From: CAYLSV01 sp964386435
GTDB lineage: Bacteria; Planctomycetota; Phycisphaerae; Tepidisphaerales; Tepidisphaeraceae
Direction: 5' to 3'
Assembly: GCA_964386435.1 (NCBI GenBank)
Contig: CAYLSV010000007.1
Coordinates: 1-64,000, forward strand
DNA: 64,000 bases
Under the pieces are notes generated by a model that made no database searches, had not been told where the DNA came from, and worked only from the letters and a program-made list of their open reading frames with translations. The position numbers and the translations under genes are program-made. Shown here in pieces: positions 1 through 9,447 of the stretch. Numbering within the stretch: the stretch's first letter is position 1; each line of letters starts with the position of its first letter.

Positions 1-1
1 G

Positions 2-241
2 GTGGCGCTGCAGCTCCCCTTGGAGTTCGCCGGCATGCACCGGTTCATCCCCGCGATGACCGCGCTGCTGGGCGGCCGGGTCACGGAGATGCCCGTCAGC
101 CACCGCCAACGTCACAGCGGCACGACAAAGTACGGCCTGGGCCTGCTCAGCCGCGGCCCGGCGGGGCTGGCCGATTTACTCGTCGTCCGCTGGATGGGCA
201 AGCGATTGCGCGACACGTCGGCGTCGCGGGTCGACGGGTAA
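2..241 (+). CDS. GT2 family glycosyltransferase, C-terminal fragment
   Basis: This is the last ~79 codons of a gene whose start lies outside the window. The residues MHRFIPAMTALLGG followed by VTEMPVSHRQRHSGTTKYG and a terminal LADLLVVRWMGKR match the end of the catalytic domain of dolichol-phosphate-mannose-synthase-like GT2 enzymes: an R-F-I-P segment, a V-x-E-x-P-V-x-H-R strand and an S/T-K-Y-G loop. Family members transfer a sugar from a nucleotide donor to a lipid or glycan acceptor at the membrane. The substrate cannot be told from this fragment. The stop is followed within 12 bp by a perfect inverted repeat. Confidence 0.75.
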   Translation: MALQLPLEFAGMHRFIPAMTALLGGRVTEMPVSHRQRHSGTTKYGLGLLSRGPAGLADLLVVRWMGKRLRDTSASRVDG

Positions 242-252
242 ACGCATTGATC

Positions 253-316
253 GCAATAGCCGCGGCACCACGTGCTGCACGTCCGGACCTGCGGCACGTG
301 GTGCCGCGGCTATTGC
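253..316. repeat. Perfect 23-bp inverted repeat after the glycosyltransferase gene
   Basis: Bases 253-275 and 294-316 are exact reverse complements around an 18-nt loop, so the transcript could form a very stable hairpin. The arm begins GCAATAGCCGCGGCACC. A 14-base piece of the arm (261-274) recurs exactly at 55682-55695, and the loop word GTCCGGACCTGCGGC resembles the element at 41772-41862. The position between a stop and a convergent gene end suggests a terminator or REP-like element. No T-tract follows. Confidence 0.8.
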
Positions 317-342
317 AGCGTTGCACCTGATTGAACCGACGC

Positions 343-2502
343 TTACGCCGCCTCGTGCTCCGCTTCTTCGACGCGGCCCATGTCGCCGGAGAGTTGGGTC
401 TGCTGGCTCTCGCGGTGGGCGATGCGGCCGGGGACGCGCATCTGGTAGCCGGTGTCCGGGACGTGGTCGGCCATGCCGAGCATCTCGAGCTTTTCGAGGT
501 ACTTGATCACCGTGCTGACCACCGTCGCATGGCTCCACGTCAGCGGGCTGACGCTCATCGGGGCGTTCGTGTACGGGTTCACCTGCTCGGCCAAGCACCC
601 GCTCGGCAGGGCGTGATCGGCGACCCACTCGAAGATGCGGTGGGCCTTCTTGAGGTCCGTCGGGCTCTTGGCGCGGGCGATGGCGTAGTCGGCCAGCCAG
701 AGGGTGCAGATGAACCACGGGTTGCCCGCGACGTTCTCGATGTCGTCGCTGACGCGGTGGTAGTAATCGTCCTCATACCGGGCGACGCCGCCGACGTCGG
801 TTTTGACCCACAAACGATCTTCCACGGCTTGCATCGTCGCGACGACGCGGGGGTCGTCCGGGGCGAACAGCCAGAACTTGGGGATCGCCCACAACGAGGC
901 GTCGATCGTCAGATCGATTTCGAACAAATCCTCCGTCGACGGGTTCGCGATGCCGCCGATCTGCTGAGATTCCTTGGGCACCAAGCGGCGGGCGAAGCGG
1001 TCGGCCTTCTCGTTCCAAAGGTGCTTGGCCGCGCCCTCGCGGACCTCGTTGGCGGCCCGACGGTACTTGCCGGCGCGGTCGTTCTCGCCGAACGCCTCGG
1101 CGAAGCACGCCGCCGCGTCCAAACCGCCGTAGACGGTGCCGACCGTGAACGCGTGGATGCCGTACCGCTCCTCCCACAAATCATAACTCGGCAGCGGCAG
1201 GCCGGTGTTCTCATCGCGGTACTTGCACATGAACTCTGCCGCCGGCACGACCACGTCGATCCACAGCGGCCGGATGAACTCCAAATCCCGGTAACGGATG
1301 TAGTGCCGCCACAGCGCCCAGACGACCAGCGCCGTCTCGTCCTCCTGGATCGGCAGCGACGGTCGGCCGTCCTTGACCCACGGGTGCCAGCTGCTGGCGG
1401 GCGAGCCGTCGGGGTTGTACTTGTGCAGGAAGTAGCCTTCGTCCTCAATGGTCCGCTGGCAGAAGCTGTAGAAGCTGCGGGCCAGATCGCTGTACCCGGC
1501 GAGGTCCAGCGCGTCGGCGACGAGGGCGCCGTCCCGCGGCCAGACGTAGCTGTAGGTGTCGCGGGCGAACTGCATGATGTCCGAGTCGTTCGCCGCCAAA
1601 ATCGCGCCGCCGTTGTCGATTTGCGTGCGGACGGTGAGCAGCGAACGGTTGAACAGCTTCACGACGTCCTCCGGCAAGTCGCCGAAGTTCACGCCGGTGC
1701 CGCTGGTCCAGAGTCGCCAGTAGCTGGTCGTCCGGTCCAGCACCCGCTGGGGCGTCTGCCGCTCGAGCCAACCATTAAGCTGCTCCAATTCGTCGCGGCT
1801 CTCGCCGGCGAGGATGGCGAAGTAGAGCGTCGCCTCCCCGTGGGCCGGCACGCGGACGGCGGCGGCGATGGTGCTGTCGACCGCCCCCTGGGCGATGGCG
1901 TTCATGCCAAGCTGCCCGTCCTCGGCGTCCCGCCAAGTGCCCTCGGCCCCGCCGAAGCCGCTGGTGCCGGTGGCGTACTCGTCGACCCGCTGCTCGCCGC
2001 CGACCATGAACGTCGCCATCAGGTACCGCTTGCTGCGGTAGTGGACGAGCCCTTTCAGCTCCGGGTCGTAGTACGCGGTGTCGCCGATCCGCGTGCCGTA
2101 CATGGCGAAGTCTTGCTGATGGAAGATTTTGATCAGCCGGTCGCGGTCGTGGTGGTTCTGAACGGTGACGCGGCGGACGTAGACGTTGCGGTTGAAGTCA
2201 ACGCACTCGTTGCACGAGAGCCCGATCTTCATGCCGTCGTGGCGGAGGTTCACGTCCGTCGTCAGGGCGTCTTCCAGGTACTTCTGCTCGATGTGCCAGT
2301 CGGCGTGATCGGACCACGCGAGATGGGCGGGCAGCTTGTGATCGCCCTCGCCCGAGGCTTCGGCCCAGACGCCAAAGCGGCAGGGGCCGCCCCCGGCGTG
2401 GTTTTCCTGGCCGACGTGGGGGTAGTAGAGGTCGCGGAGCTGGTAGCGCTCGTCGAAGTTGATGAGCAGCGAGCCGTTGCCGACGGGGATGTCGCGGGGC
2501 AT
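343..2502 (-). CDS. Glycoside hydrolase family 15 (glucoamylase-like) protein
   Basis: This ~719-residue protein is predicted to hydrolyse alpha-glucosidic linkages (glucoamylase, dextranase or trehalase-type), probably in the cytoplasm because no signal peptide is seen. The start MPRDIPVGNGSLLINFD with RDLYYPHVGQENH is typical of bacterial GH15-related proteins. The (alpha/alpha)6 barrel follows, with YVWPRDGALVADAL, EDETALVVWALWRHY and YDLWEERYGIHAFTVG, where the tandem Glu carries the expected catalytic acid, and ends PLTWSHATVVSTVIKYL. An in-frame codon at 2559 would add 19 low-complexity residues. I prefer 2502 because homologues begin at this sequence. It converges with the upstream glycosyltransferase gene and has no close partner. 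Confidence 0.88.
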   Translation of the reverse strand: MPRDIPVGNGSLLINFDERYQLRDLYYPHVGQENHAGGGPCRFGVWAEASGEGDHKLPAHLAWSDHADWHIEQKYLEDALTTDVNLRHDGMKIGLSCNECVDFNRNVYVRRVTVQNHHDRDRLIKIFHQQDFAMYGTRIGDTAYYDPELKGLVHYRSKRYLMATFMVGGEQRVDEYATGTSGFGGAEGTWRDAEDGQLGMNAIAQGAVDSTIAAAVRVPAHGEATLYFAILAGESRDELEQLNGWLERQTPQRVLDRTTSYWRLWTSGTGVNFGDLPEDVVKLFNRSLLTVRTQIDNGGAILAANDSDIMQFARDTYSYVWPRDGALVADALDLAGYSDLARSFYSFCQRTIEDEGYFLHKYNPDGSPASSWHPWVKDGRPSLPIQEDETALVVWALWRHYIRYRDLEFIRPLWIDVVVPAAEFMCKYRDENTGLPLPSYDLWEERYGIHAFTVGTVYGGLDAAACFAEAFGENDRAGKYRRAANEVREGAAKHLWNEKADRFARRLVPKESQQIGGIANPSTEDLFEIDLTIDASLWAIPKFWLFAPDDPRVVATMQAVEDRLWVKTDVGGVARYEDDYYHRVSDDIENVAGNPWFICTLWLADYAIARAKSPTDLKKAHRIFEWVADHALPSGCLAEQVNPYTNAPMSVSPLTWSHATVVSTVIKYLEKLEMLGMADHVPDTGYQMRVPGRIAHRESQQTQLSGDMGRVEEAEHEAA

Positions 2503-2887
2503 GGGGCGGGGTCCTGCGGCCGGGGGGCCGATTGGTGCGCCGGCCCGATCCACGGGCACCGGCGTCGATCTTCTCCGTCCGGGTCCTCCGCCCGGCGATG
2601 TCGTTCAGTTCGGCGTCAATGCTCCGGCATCCACGCCGCCTCTCACGCTCGGATCGCGGCCACTTTAGGCCGCACCACGAACCAGCGTACATCAAGTGTC
2701 GGCATACCCACGCGAGCAACTCAAGCCGCAAGGGCGTGTTGATCGACCCGAAAGGCCGATCCCCAGGCCGCCGAAACCGCGTGATCGTCGCAGCAGGCGC
2801 AGGCCGTCATCATATGGTTGATCCGGCACGTCCGATCATGAAGAACGCGCCTCAACGCGTCCCCCGATTAGGTACAGAAGGGGCAAG
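2503..2887. other. 385-bp divergent intergenic region
   Basis: This lies between the GH15 gene (minus) and the VPLPA-tailed protein gene (plus), so it must hold both promoters. I see no convincing sigma70 pair and no strong palindrome. A purine-rich GAAGGGG a few bases before 2888 is a plausible ribosome-binding site. Confidence 0.5.
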
Positions 2888-3580
2888 ATGAGCCACTTGC
2901 CTGTCGCCGCCAGCCTCGTTTGCACCTTCGCCCTCGCCGCCGCCGCAACGGCCGGGCCGGTGCCGCCCGCGTCGCCGCCGACCTTGGCGGAGGGTGCGTG
3001 GGTGCCCGACGTTCTGCACGCCCCGACCGCCGACCTCGTTTCCGACGAATCGTCCGTCCGCACGCTCACCCCCGGCCACAACTCGCACTGGGCCGCCGGC
3101 GATCTGCCGCTGATCCGCGACGACCGTCTGCCGATGCGCGGCCACAAGTGGTCCACCGACCAGCCCGTCAACCTGCCGCAGCGGGTTCGCGTCTTCCACG
3201 CCAACGACGAATGGCTCCACCAGCCGCCACAGCGGCGCCGCACGCAGGACCTGAACACGGCCGTCGGCCTCCACCGCCCGCCGGAAGGCCCCGACGCCCC
3301 GACGCCGCCGGTGGTCGTCGGTGCCGTGGTCGGCGGCTCCGGCAATGACGACGCCGCCCAACCCGCCGGCACCGTCGAGCCGGCGATGCCGTACGCCCGC
3401 TCGATTATCCTCACCCTTAACGCCGACGTGTACGAGCCGGCGGACGAGACGGTCACGCTCCTCACCGACGGCCCGGCGATCCGGGAGTTCCCCGAAGCCG
3501 TCGCCGTCCCCCTGCCCGCCGCGGCCTGGGCGGGCCTGGCCACCCTCGCCGGCCTCGGCGTCCTCAAGCTCCGCAAGTGA
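2888..3580 (+). CDS. Secreted protein with VPLPA-type C-terminal sorting signal
   Basis: This 230-residue protein has no recognised domain. It begins with a signal peptide (LVCTFALAAAATAG) and ends in VPLPAAAWAGLATLAG followed by a hydrophobic run and KLRK. That tripartite tail (motif, transmembrane stretch, basic end) is the architecture of PEP-CTERM-like sorting signals, in the VPLPA variety, processed by exosortase-type enzymes. The middle is Pro- and Asp-rich with no obvious catalytic motif. It is followed 13 bp later by the convergent motB-like gene. The same tail type recurs in the gene at 62098-62880. Confidence 0.75.
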   Translation: MSHLPVAASLVCTFALAAAATAGPVPPASPPTLAEGAWVPDVLHAPTADLVSDESSVRTLTPGHNSHWAAGDLPLIRDDRLPMRGHKWSTDQPVNLPQRVRVFHANDEWLHQPPQRRRTQDLNTAVGLHRPPEGPDAPTPPVVVGAVVGGSGNDDAAQPAGTVEPAMPYARSIILTLNADVYEPADETVTLLTDGPAIREFPEAVAVPLPAAAWAGLATLAGLGVLKLRK

Positions 3581-3593
3581 CGGTCAACAGAAC

Positions 3594-4358
3594 TTACCGC
3601 GGGGCCAGCACCGGGGGGGCCTGCATCTCGGTGATGAGTTTGTCCGTCGCCTCGACCTCGACGCGGCGGTTGGCGGCTCGGGTTTCGTCGTCGTACGCCC
3701 GGCGGACCAGCGGCTCGTGGGGGCCGCAGCCTTGGACGCGGATGGTGTCGGCGGCGACGCCCATGACCTCCAGCGTGTCGGCCACGGCCTGGGCGCGGCG
3801 GAGGGAAAGCGCCATCAAATCGTCTGTAAATGCCGAATCGTCCGGGGCGGCGTGGCCCTTGATCAGCACGACGTTCTTGTGGCCGCGAATGCGTTTGGCG
3901 ACGTCTTCAAGGTCGGCCAAATGCTTGGCGGTCAGGCTCGCGCTGCCGGGGGCGAAGGTCAGGTGGCCGCCGTCGGTGTAGAAGTCGCCGGGGCGGACGG
4001 TGGTGACCTCCGGCTCGGTGCCCTCGGCGCCGTTGGGCTTGAGCTTGGCGTTGCCCTTCTCGCCGGGGCCGTTGGTGGCTTGCCGCTCGAACTCCTTGCG
4101 GAGCATCCAGAGGTCGACCGGGTCCATGTCCTTGCCGTCGGGGACGTAGCCGAACTTCTCGCGGATGGCGGCGATGATCTCGATCTGTCGCGACTCATCG
4201 GCCTGCGCCTTGGAGCTGCTGCCGGCCCCGCCGCCGTCGGGCTTGAGCACCCACAGCAGCACGAACAGGCCCATCATGCACATGAGCAAATCGGCCAGCG
4301 TGAAGATCCACTCGGGGCACTCTTCACAAATCTCTTCTTCGTCGCACTGGCAGGACAT
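3594..4358 (-). CDS. motB: MotB/OmpA-family stator-type protein
   Basis: 254 residues. A single N-terminal membrane segment (FTLADLLMCMMGLFVLLWVL, about 19-38) contains Asp23 at the place of the proton-accepting Asp of MotB. A C-terminal OmpA-like peptidoglycan-binding domain (about 120-240) has VVLIKGHAAPDDS and LRRAQAVADTLEVMGV. With the MotA-like neighbour it should form an ion-driven stator anchored to the cell wall. No other flagellar genes are in the window, so a TolQR/ExbBD-like role is possible. Oddly, the short cytoplasmic N-terminus is Cys-rich (Cys3, 5, 11 and 14 in CxC-x5-CxxC spacing). Confidence 0.8.
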   Translation of the reverse strand: MSCQCDEEEICEECPEWIFTLADLLMCMMGLFVLLWVLKPDGGGAGSSSKAQADESRQIEIIAAIREKFGYVPDGKDMDPVDLWMLRKEFERQATNGPGEKGNAKLKPNGAEGTEPEVTTVRPGDFYTDGGHLTFAPGSASLTAKHLADLEDVAKRIRGHKNVVLIKGHAAPDDSAFTDDLMALSLRRAQAVADTLEVMGVAADTIRVQGCGPHEPLVRRAYDDETRAANRRVEVEATDKLITEMQAPPVLAPR

Positions 4359-4368
4359 GGCGGGGGGA

Positions 4369-4470
4369 GGGACTAAGGGACTGAGGGACTAAGGGACGAA
4401 GTGTCAGAAGGGCGGGACCAGCGGGCGGTCGGAACTTTGTCCCTTTGTCCCTTCGTCCCTTTGTCCCTTT
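4369..4470. repeat. Hairpin built from 8-bp tandem repeats between motA and motB
   Basis: The left arm 4369-4401 is four imperfect copies of GGGACTAA/GGGACGAA. The right arm 4435-4470 is the complementary series TTTGTCCC/TTCGTCCC. A ~33-nt loop separates them. Because the arms are themselves tandem arrays, pairing can slip in 8-bp steps. It lies inside the motA-motB transcription unit, where it could tune the ratio of the two proteins (inference). Confidence 0.8.
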
Positions 4471-4475
4471 CCGCA

Positions 4476-5252
4476 CTAAGCCGCCGTCGCCAGCGCTTCC
4501 TGCTGGCCGGCGCTGACGAAGCTCAGCAGCTGCATTTCGACGACGCGGGGGTTGTTGCCGGCCTGGATCGAAAGGATGCCCTGCATCACGACCTCGCGGC
4601 CGAAGAGTTCGTCCTTCGAGAGGCCGGTCAATCGGTCGGCGATCGGGCCGGCGATGACGTTCTGGATGATTGCCCCGTACAGCGTGCCGGTGAGGGCGAC
4701 GGCGAGGGCGGCCCCGATCTTCGCGGCGTCGCCGTCAAGGTTCTGGAACATCGCCACCTGCGCGACAAGGCACGCGATCAAGCCACAGCCGGGGCCGAAT
4801 TTGGCGCACGTGTGCCAGAAGTGCTTGCCATGCTTGTGCCGCTCGGCCATGGCGGCGACCTCCATCTGCAACGTGCTTTTGACGACCTCGGGGTCGGTGC
4901 CGTCGATGGTCAGCTGCAACCCCCGTCGGACGAACGGGTCGGGGTGCGTCTTGCTGACGCTCTCCAGCGCCAGCACGCCGTCCCGGCGGGCCGTCTCGGC
5001 GAACTCGACCATCTCCTTGATCAGGTGGTCGATGTGCACCGGCTTGTTCATGACCATCTTTTTGACGCTCTTGAAGGCTCCGAGCACCGAGTGCATGGGC
5101 GTCGAGGCGATGGCCGCCCCGACGGCCAGGCCGCCCACCAGGACGACCTCGGTCGGCTTCCAGTACGGGCCCAGCGAGTGGGTGAGGTGCCACATGCCAA
5201 ACATCATGCTGCCCCAGGCGAGGCCGTACCCGATGATGGTGCCGAAGTCCAT
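4476..5252 (-). CDS. motA: MotA/PomA-like stator protein
   Basis: 258 residues, the usual MotA length. An N-terminal hydrophobic segment and VVLVGGLAVGAAIAS form TM1-2. A cytoplasmic region follows (SVLGAFKSVKKMV, IKEMVEFAETARRDGVLALE), and then two further membrane segments (GCGLIACLVAQVAMF and GAALAVALTGTLYGAII). The AETARRDGVLALE segment is diagnostic of MotA. Family role: membrane proton/sodium channel with MotB that converts ion flow to torque. The gene precedes the MotB-like gene on the minus strand with a 117-bp gap filled by a repeat hairpin. No flagellar genes flank the pair. Confidence 0.88.
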   Translation of the reverse strand: MDFGTIIGYGLAWGSMMFGMWHLTHSLGPYWKPTEVVLVGGLAVGAAIASTPMHSVLGAFKSVKKMVMNKPVHIDHLIKEMVEFAETARRDGVLALESVSKTHPDPFVRRGLQLTIDGTDPEVVKSTLQMEVAAMAERHKHGKHFWHTCAKFGPGCGLIACLVAQVAMFQNLDGDAAKIGAALAVALTGTLYGAIIQNVIAGPIADRLTGLSKDELFGREVVMQGILSIQAGNNPRVVEMQLLSFVSAGQQEALATAA

Positions 5253-5418
5253 GCCGGACCTATCGGACGTCGGCCGCCAATGGCGTTACCGGACGCGGCC
5301 CGGCGGGGCGGGTCGGCAATTTCTGCCGATCGGGCGCGCGGTGATCTTGGCCGGGCGGCGGCTTGCCTCTATCATGCGGCCCCCACCGGCGACTCCGGCC
5401 GGCAGAAAGCCGATTATC

Positions 5419-6501
<1,083 letters not shown>

Positions 6502-6597
6502 GCCGTTCGTTTGCTTTGCCCGACCTGCCGGATTCCCGGCGGGTGTCATTCTGCCGCGTTCTCATCCGCCGGGCGTCGCGCCGCCCGGTCCACCACA

Positions 6598-7632
6598 ATG
6601 CCAACCACTGCCACCAAGCCCAAGTCGAAGCCGGCCGCCAAAAAGCCCGCCGTTGCTGCCAAAAAGCCCGTTAAAAAGGCCACCCCCGCCAAAAAGCCCG
6701 CCGCCAAGGCATCGGCCAAGTCCGCCAAGAAGGGCGGCCCCGACATCGGCTCGGGCAAGTTCAAGTACCGCTGGCACGACAAGTTCGCCGTGCTGCCCAT
6801 GAGCCCGCTCTCCCTCGTCGGCGGCCGCACCCACGGCGTCGCCTGCCTCGACTCGGGCGACCTCCTTGTTTTTGCCCAGAAGGAGGACGCCCTGCTCCGC
6901 TACGGCCCGACCGGCCGCCTCAAGAGCAAGATCGGCGGCCAGCGCTGGACCGGTGCCCACGGCCTGACCCGCGTCGTCGATGAAGACGGCACCGAGACGC
7001 TGCTCTTGGTCGACTGCGAATCGGCCGAGGTCGTCCGCACCGACACCGCCGGCAAGGTCATCGAGAAGTTCTCCAAGCCCAAGAGCCCCGGCAAGTACTT
7101 CCCCACCTGGGCCGCCCAAGGGCCCGACGGCCGCGTCTGGATCACCGACGGCTACGGCTCGTCGCTCATCCACGTCTGGGACGGCAAGAAGTGGGGCAAG
7201 CACCTCACCGGCGAGGAAGGCGCCGGCCGCTTCGACGTGCCGCACGCCATCGCCTTCTCGCCCGAGGGCGAGCTGTGGATCGCCAACCGGAACAAGAAAA
7301 CCGTGGCCGTCTACGACCACGAGGGCAACTTCCTCCGCTCGACCAAGGCCTGCCACACGCCGACGAGCTTCGCGTTCCACAAGGGCCTGGTCTACGTCGC
7401 CGAGCTGCACACCGGCATCAAGATCATGAAGCCCGACTTCACGATCGTCGCCGAGATCGGCGACAACCCCGGCGTCACGAGCCTCGAAAACTGGCCCCAG
7501 GTCCAGCGCAACGGCGGCCTGACCCCCGGCAAGTTCAACAGCCCCCACGGCATCGACGTCGACGCCCACGGCAACATCTTCGTCGCCGAATGGATCATCG
7601 GCGGCCGCGTGACGAAGCTGGAAAAGCTGTGA
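6598..7632 (+). CDS. NHL/beta-propeller protein with histone-H1-like Lys/Ala/Pro tail
   Basis: 344 residues. Residues 1-47 are almost only K, A, P, S and T, with repeated AKKP units as in histone H1 and bacterial H1-like proteins. The remainder looks like a six-bladed NHL-type propeller, with repeated FDVPHAIAFSPEGELWIAN-style blades and a closing FNSPHGIDVDAHGNIFVAE. NHL propellers bind partners or act as lyases. No catalytic set is clear here. A basic tail could bind DNA, RNA or an acidic surface (inference). The ATG at 6598 is chosen because it opens directly on the tail. No signal peptide is seen. Confidence 0.72.
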   Translation: MPTTATKPKSKPAAKKPAVAAKKPVKKATPAKKPAAKASAKSAKKGGPDIGSGKFKYRWHDKFAVLPMSPLSLVGGRTHGVACLDSGDLLVFAQKEDALLRYGPTGRLKSKIGGQRWTGAHGLTRVVDEDGTETLLLVDCESAEVVRTDTAGKVIEKFSKPKSPGKYFPTWAAQGPDGRVWITDGYGSSLIHVWDGKKWGKHLTGEEGAGRFDVPHAIAFSPEGELWIANRNKKTVAVYDHEGNFLRSTKACHTPTSFAFHKGLVYVAELHTGIKIMKPDFTIVAEIGDNPGVTSLENWPQVQRNGGLTPGKFNSPHGIDVDAHGNIFVAEWIIGGRVTKLEKL

Positions 7633-7643
7633 CCGGGTTGTCG

Positions 7644-7692
7644 GTGGTGAGTTGCTGGTTGTTGGCCTGACCAGCAACCAGCGACTCACTAC
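7644..7692 (+). terminator. Long hairpin after the propeller gene
   Basis: Arms 7644-7665 and 7671-7692 pair over 22 positions, three of them G-U wobbles, around the 5-nt loop CCTGA. It sits 11 bp after the stop codon. There is no T-tract, so termination is inferred from strength and position only. Confidence 0.5.
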
Positions 7693-7737
7693 CAGCAACG
7701 CCTTCCGCCGCGGCCCGCCGCTTGCTGCTCAACCACC

Positions 7738-7977
7738 ATGTTCCTCCAAACGAGCGATGAGACGGATGCCAAAGTGGTCGCCGGGGCCGTGCCGTTGGTG
7801 GGCGGCATTGCCGCGGCGGCGATCGGCGTGGGCTTCCTGAAGGCGTGCTGCGGCGTCAAGTACAGCAAGGTCGACCCCAAGGGCCTGCTCCCCACCGCGA
7901 TGGCCGCCGCCACCGCCGGTGTGGCGATCTGGGCCTACTTCAACCCCGAAGCCGTCTACGACCGCGACAAGAAGTAG
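7738..7977 (+). CDS. Small two-helix membrane protein, unknown function
   Basis: 79 residues with two hydrophobic segments: GAVPLVGGIAAAAIGVGFL (about 17-35) and LLPTAMAAATAGVAIWAYF (about 50-68). Between them is a short loop with a Cys-Cys pair (KACCGVKYSK), and the C-terminus is charged (YDRDKK). No family recognised. It is followed 31 bp later by the Gfo/Idh gene on the same strand. The hairpin just upstream separates it from the propeller gene. Confidence 0.6.
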   Translation: MFLQTSDETDAKVVAGAVPLVGGIAAAAIGVGFLKACCGVKYSKVDPKGLLPTAMAAATAGVAIWAYFNPEAVYDRDKK

Positions 7978-8008
7978 GGCAGGCTGGAGCCCCTCCTACT
8001 GTGGCCGC

Positions 8009-9127
8009 ATGCCTGACCCCCAACCCCTGCGCATCGGCGTCCTCGGCTGCGGCAAGATCAGCAAGCAGTACTTCGACAACGCCAAGAACCTGCCGATCCT
8101 CGACATCGTCGCCGTCGCCGATCTGAACCGCCAGACGGCCGAGAAGGTCGCCGCGGAGCGGGGCGGGTTGCGGGTGCTGACGCCAAATGAGTTGGCCACC
8201 GACGCCGATCTCGACGTCATCCTGAACCTCACGATCCCGCAGGCCCACGTGCCGACCATGGTGCAGGCGCTGGAGCACGGCAAGCACACGTTCTGCGAAA
8301 AGCCGCTGGGCGTGGATCGCGACGAGGCGAAGCGGGTACTCGCCGTGGCCAAGGACAAGAACCTGCTCGTCGGCGTCGCCCCGGACACCGTCCTCGGCAG
8401 CGGCATCCAGACGGCCCGGAAGGCCGTGGACGACGACCTCATCGGGCGGCCCATCGCCTTCACCGCCATCATGGCCGGCGGCGGGCACGAGACGTGGCAC
8501 CCCAGCCCCGAGTTCTACTACCAGCCCGGCGGCGGCCCGATGTTCGACATGGGGCCGTACTACCTCACCGCGTTGTGCCACATCCTCGGCCCCATCCGCC
8601 GCGTCGCGGGCCTGGCGAACATCGCCATCAGCGACCGCACGATCACCAGCGAGCCGCTCAACGGCAAGAAGATCGACGTCCAGACACCCGACCACTACGT
8701 CGGCGTCGCCGAGTTCGCCAATGGCGTCACCGGCACCATGGTCCAGAGCTTCGCCATGCCCGTCACCGACTTCAATGGCAAGCAGCCGATCACGCTCCAC
8801 GGCACCGAGGGCATGCTCCGCATCCCCGACCCCAACAACTTCGACGGCACCGTCCTGCTGAAGAAGAAGGGCGACGACGACTTCACCGAACTCGAGCCCG
8901 CGACCGCCACCGGCTATGGCCGCTCCGTAGGCCTCGCCGACTTGTGCCACGCCATTCGCACCGGCGGTCGCACCCCGCGTTGCGACATCGGCGTCGGCTT
9001 CCACGTCCTCGACGCCATGCAAGGCTTCCGCGACAGCGGCCAACTCGGCGGCTTCGTCGAGATGACCACCGACTTCGCCCGCCCCGACGCCATGCCCGCC
9101 GGCGACACCCTTGGCACGTTCGCGTGA
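8009..9127 (+). CDS. Gfo/Idh/MocA family NAD(P)-dependent oxidoreductase
   Basis: 372 residues. The N-terminal Rossmann fold starts PLRIGVLGCGKISKQYF (GxGxxS-type dinucleotide site) and includes the family signature FCEKPLGVDRDEAKR, whose Lys is usually catalytic. The C-terminal alpha/beta domain carries GGGPMFDMGPYYLTALCH, with the usual GG-x-D-x-G-x-H-like arrangement. Members oxidise or epimerise sugars and cyclitols. The substrate is not predictable here. The ATG at 8009 directly precedes the nucleotide-binding motif. No sugar operon surrounds it. Confidence 0.9.
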   Translation: MPDPQPLRIGVLGCGKISKQYFDNAKNLPILDIVAVADLNRQTAEKVAAERGGLRVLTPNELATDADLDVILNLTIPQAHVPTMVQALEHGKHTFCEKPLGVDRDEAKRVLAVAKDKNLLVGVAPDTVLGSGIQTARKAVDDDLIGRPIAFTAIMAGGGHETWHPSPEFYYQPGGGPMFDMGPYYLTALCHILGPIRRVAGLANIAISDRTITSEPLNGKKIDVQTPDHYVGVAEFANGVTGTMVQSFAMPVTDFNGKQPITLHGTEGMLRIPDPNNFDGTVLLKKKGDDDFTELEPATATGYGRSVGLADLCHAIRTGGRTPRCDIGVGFHVLDAMQGFRDSGQLGGFVEMTTDFARPDAMPAGDTLGTFA

Positions 9128-9153
9128 GCAGGTGGCACGTCTAACGTGTCGCC

Positions 9154-9426
9154 ATGGCCCAAGGTTCTGATGTCTCGCATTCGCTGTACGATTGGCAGGT
9201 CAGCACGCTCATGCTCGCCCGCGACGCCGCGGAGCCCCTGGATCGGGACGACTCGGCCGCCCTCGCCGAGCGGGAGCAGGCGGTCATGCTCGAACTGCGT
9301 GATCTGGCCCAGCGGGTCGTGCCGCCGGAGTACTGGCAGGAAGGGCGGGAGCTGACGCCGGCGCTCGCCCATGATCTGACCCGCGCCGTCTTGCGGCGGG
9401 CGGTGGAGATCATCGAGGGCCGGTGA
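9154..9426 (+). CDS. Hypothetical helical protein
   Basis: 90 residues, no recognised family. It is predicted to be all-helical and acidic (AALAEREQAVMLELRDLAQR, then LTPALAHDLTRAVLRRAVE). No membrane segment or Cys motif. It follows the Gfo/Idh gene by 26 bp and precedes the DUF429-like gene by 21 bp, so the three may be co-transcribed. Confidence 0.5.
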   Translation: MAQGSDVSHSLYDWQVSTLMLARDAAEPLDRDDSAALAEREQAVMLELRDLAQRVVPPEYWQEGRELTPALAHDLTRAVLRRAVEIIEGR

Positions 9427-9447
9427 CGCGGTGGGCTACGCTGCGGC

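Noticed and set aside
331..2742. Very long plus-strand open frame opposite the GH15 gene
   Set aside because: It is an antisense shadow produced by high third-position GC. The translation is Val/Ala/Arg-rich with no family, while the minus strand encodes a clear enzyme.
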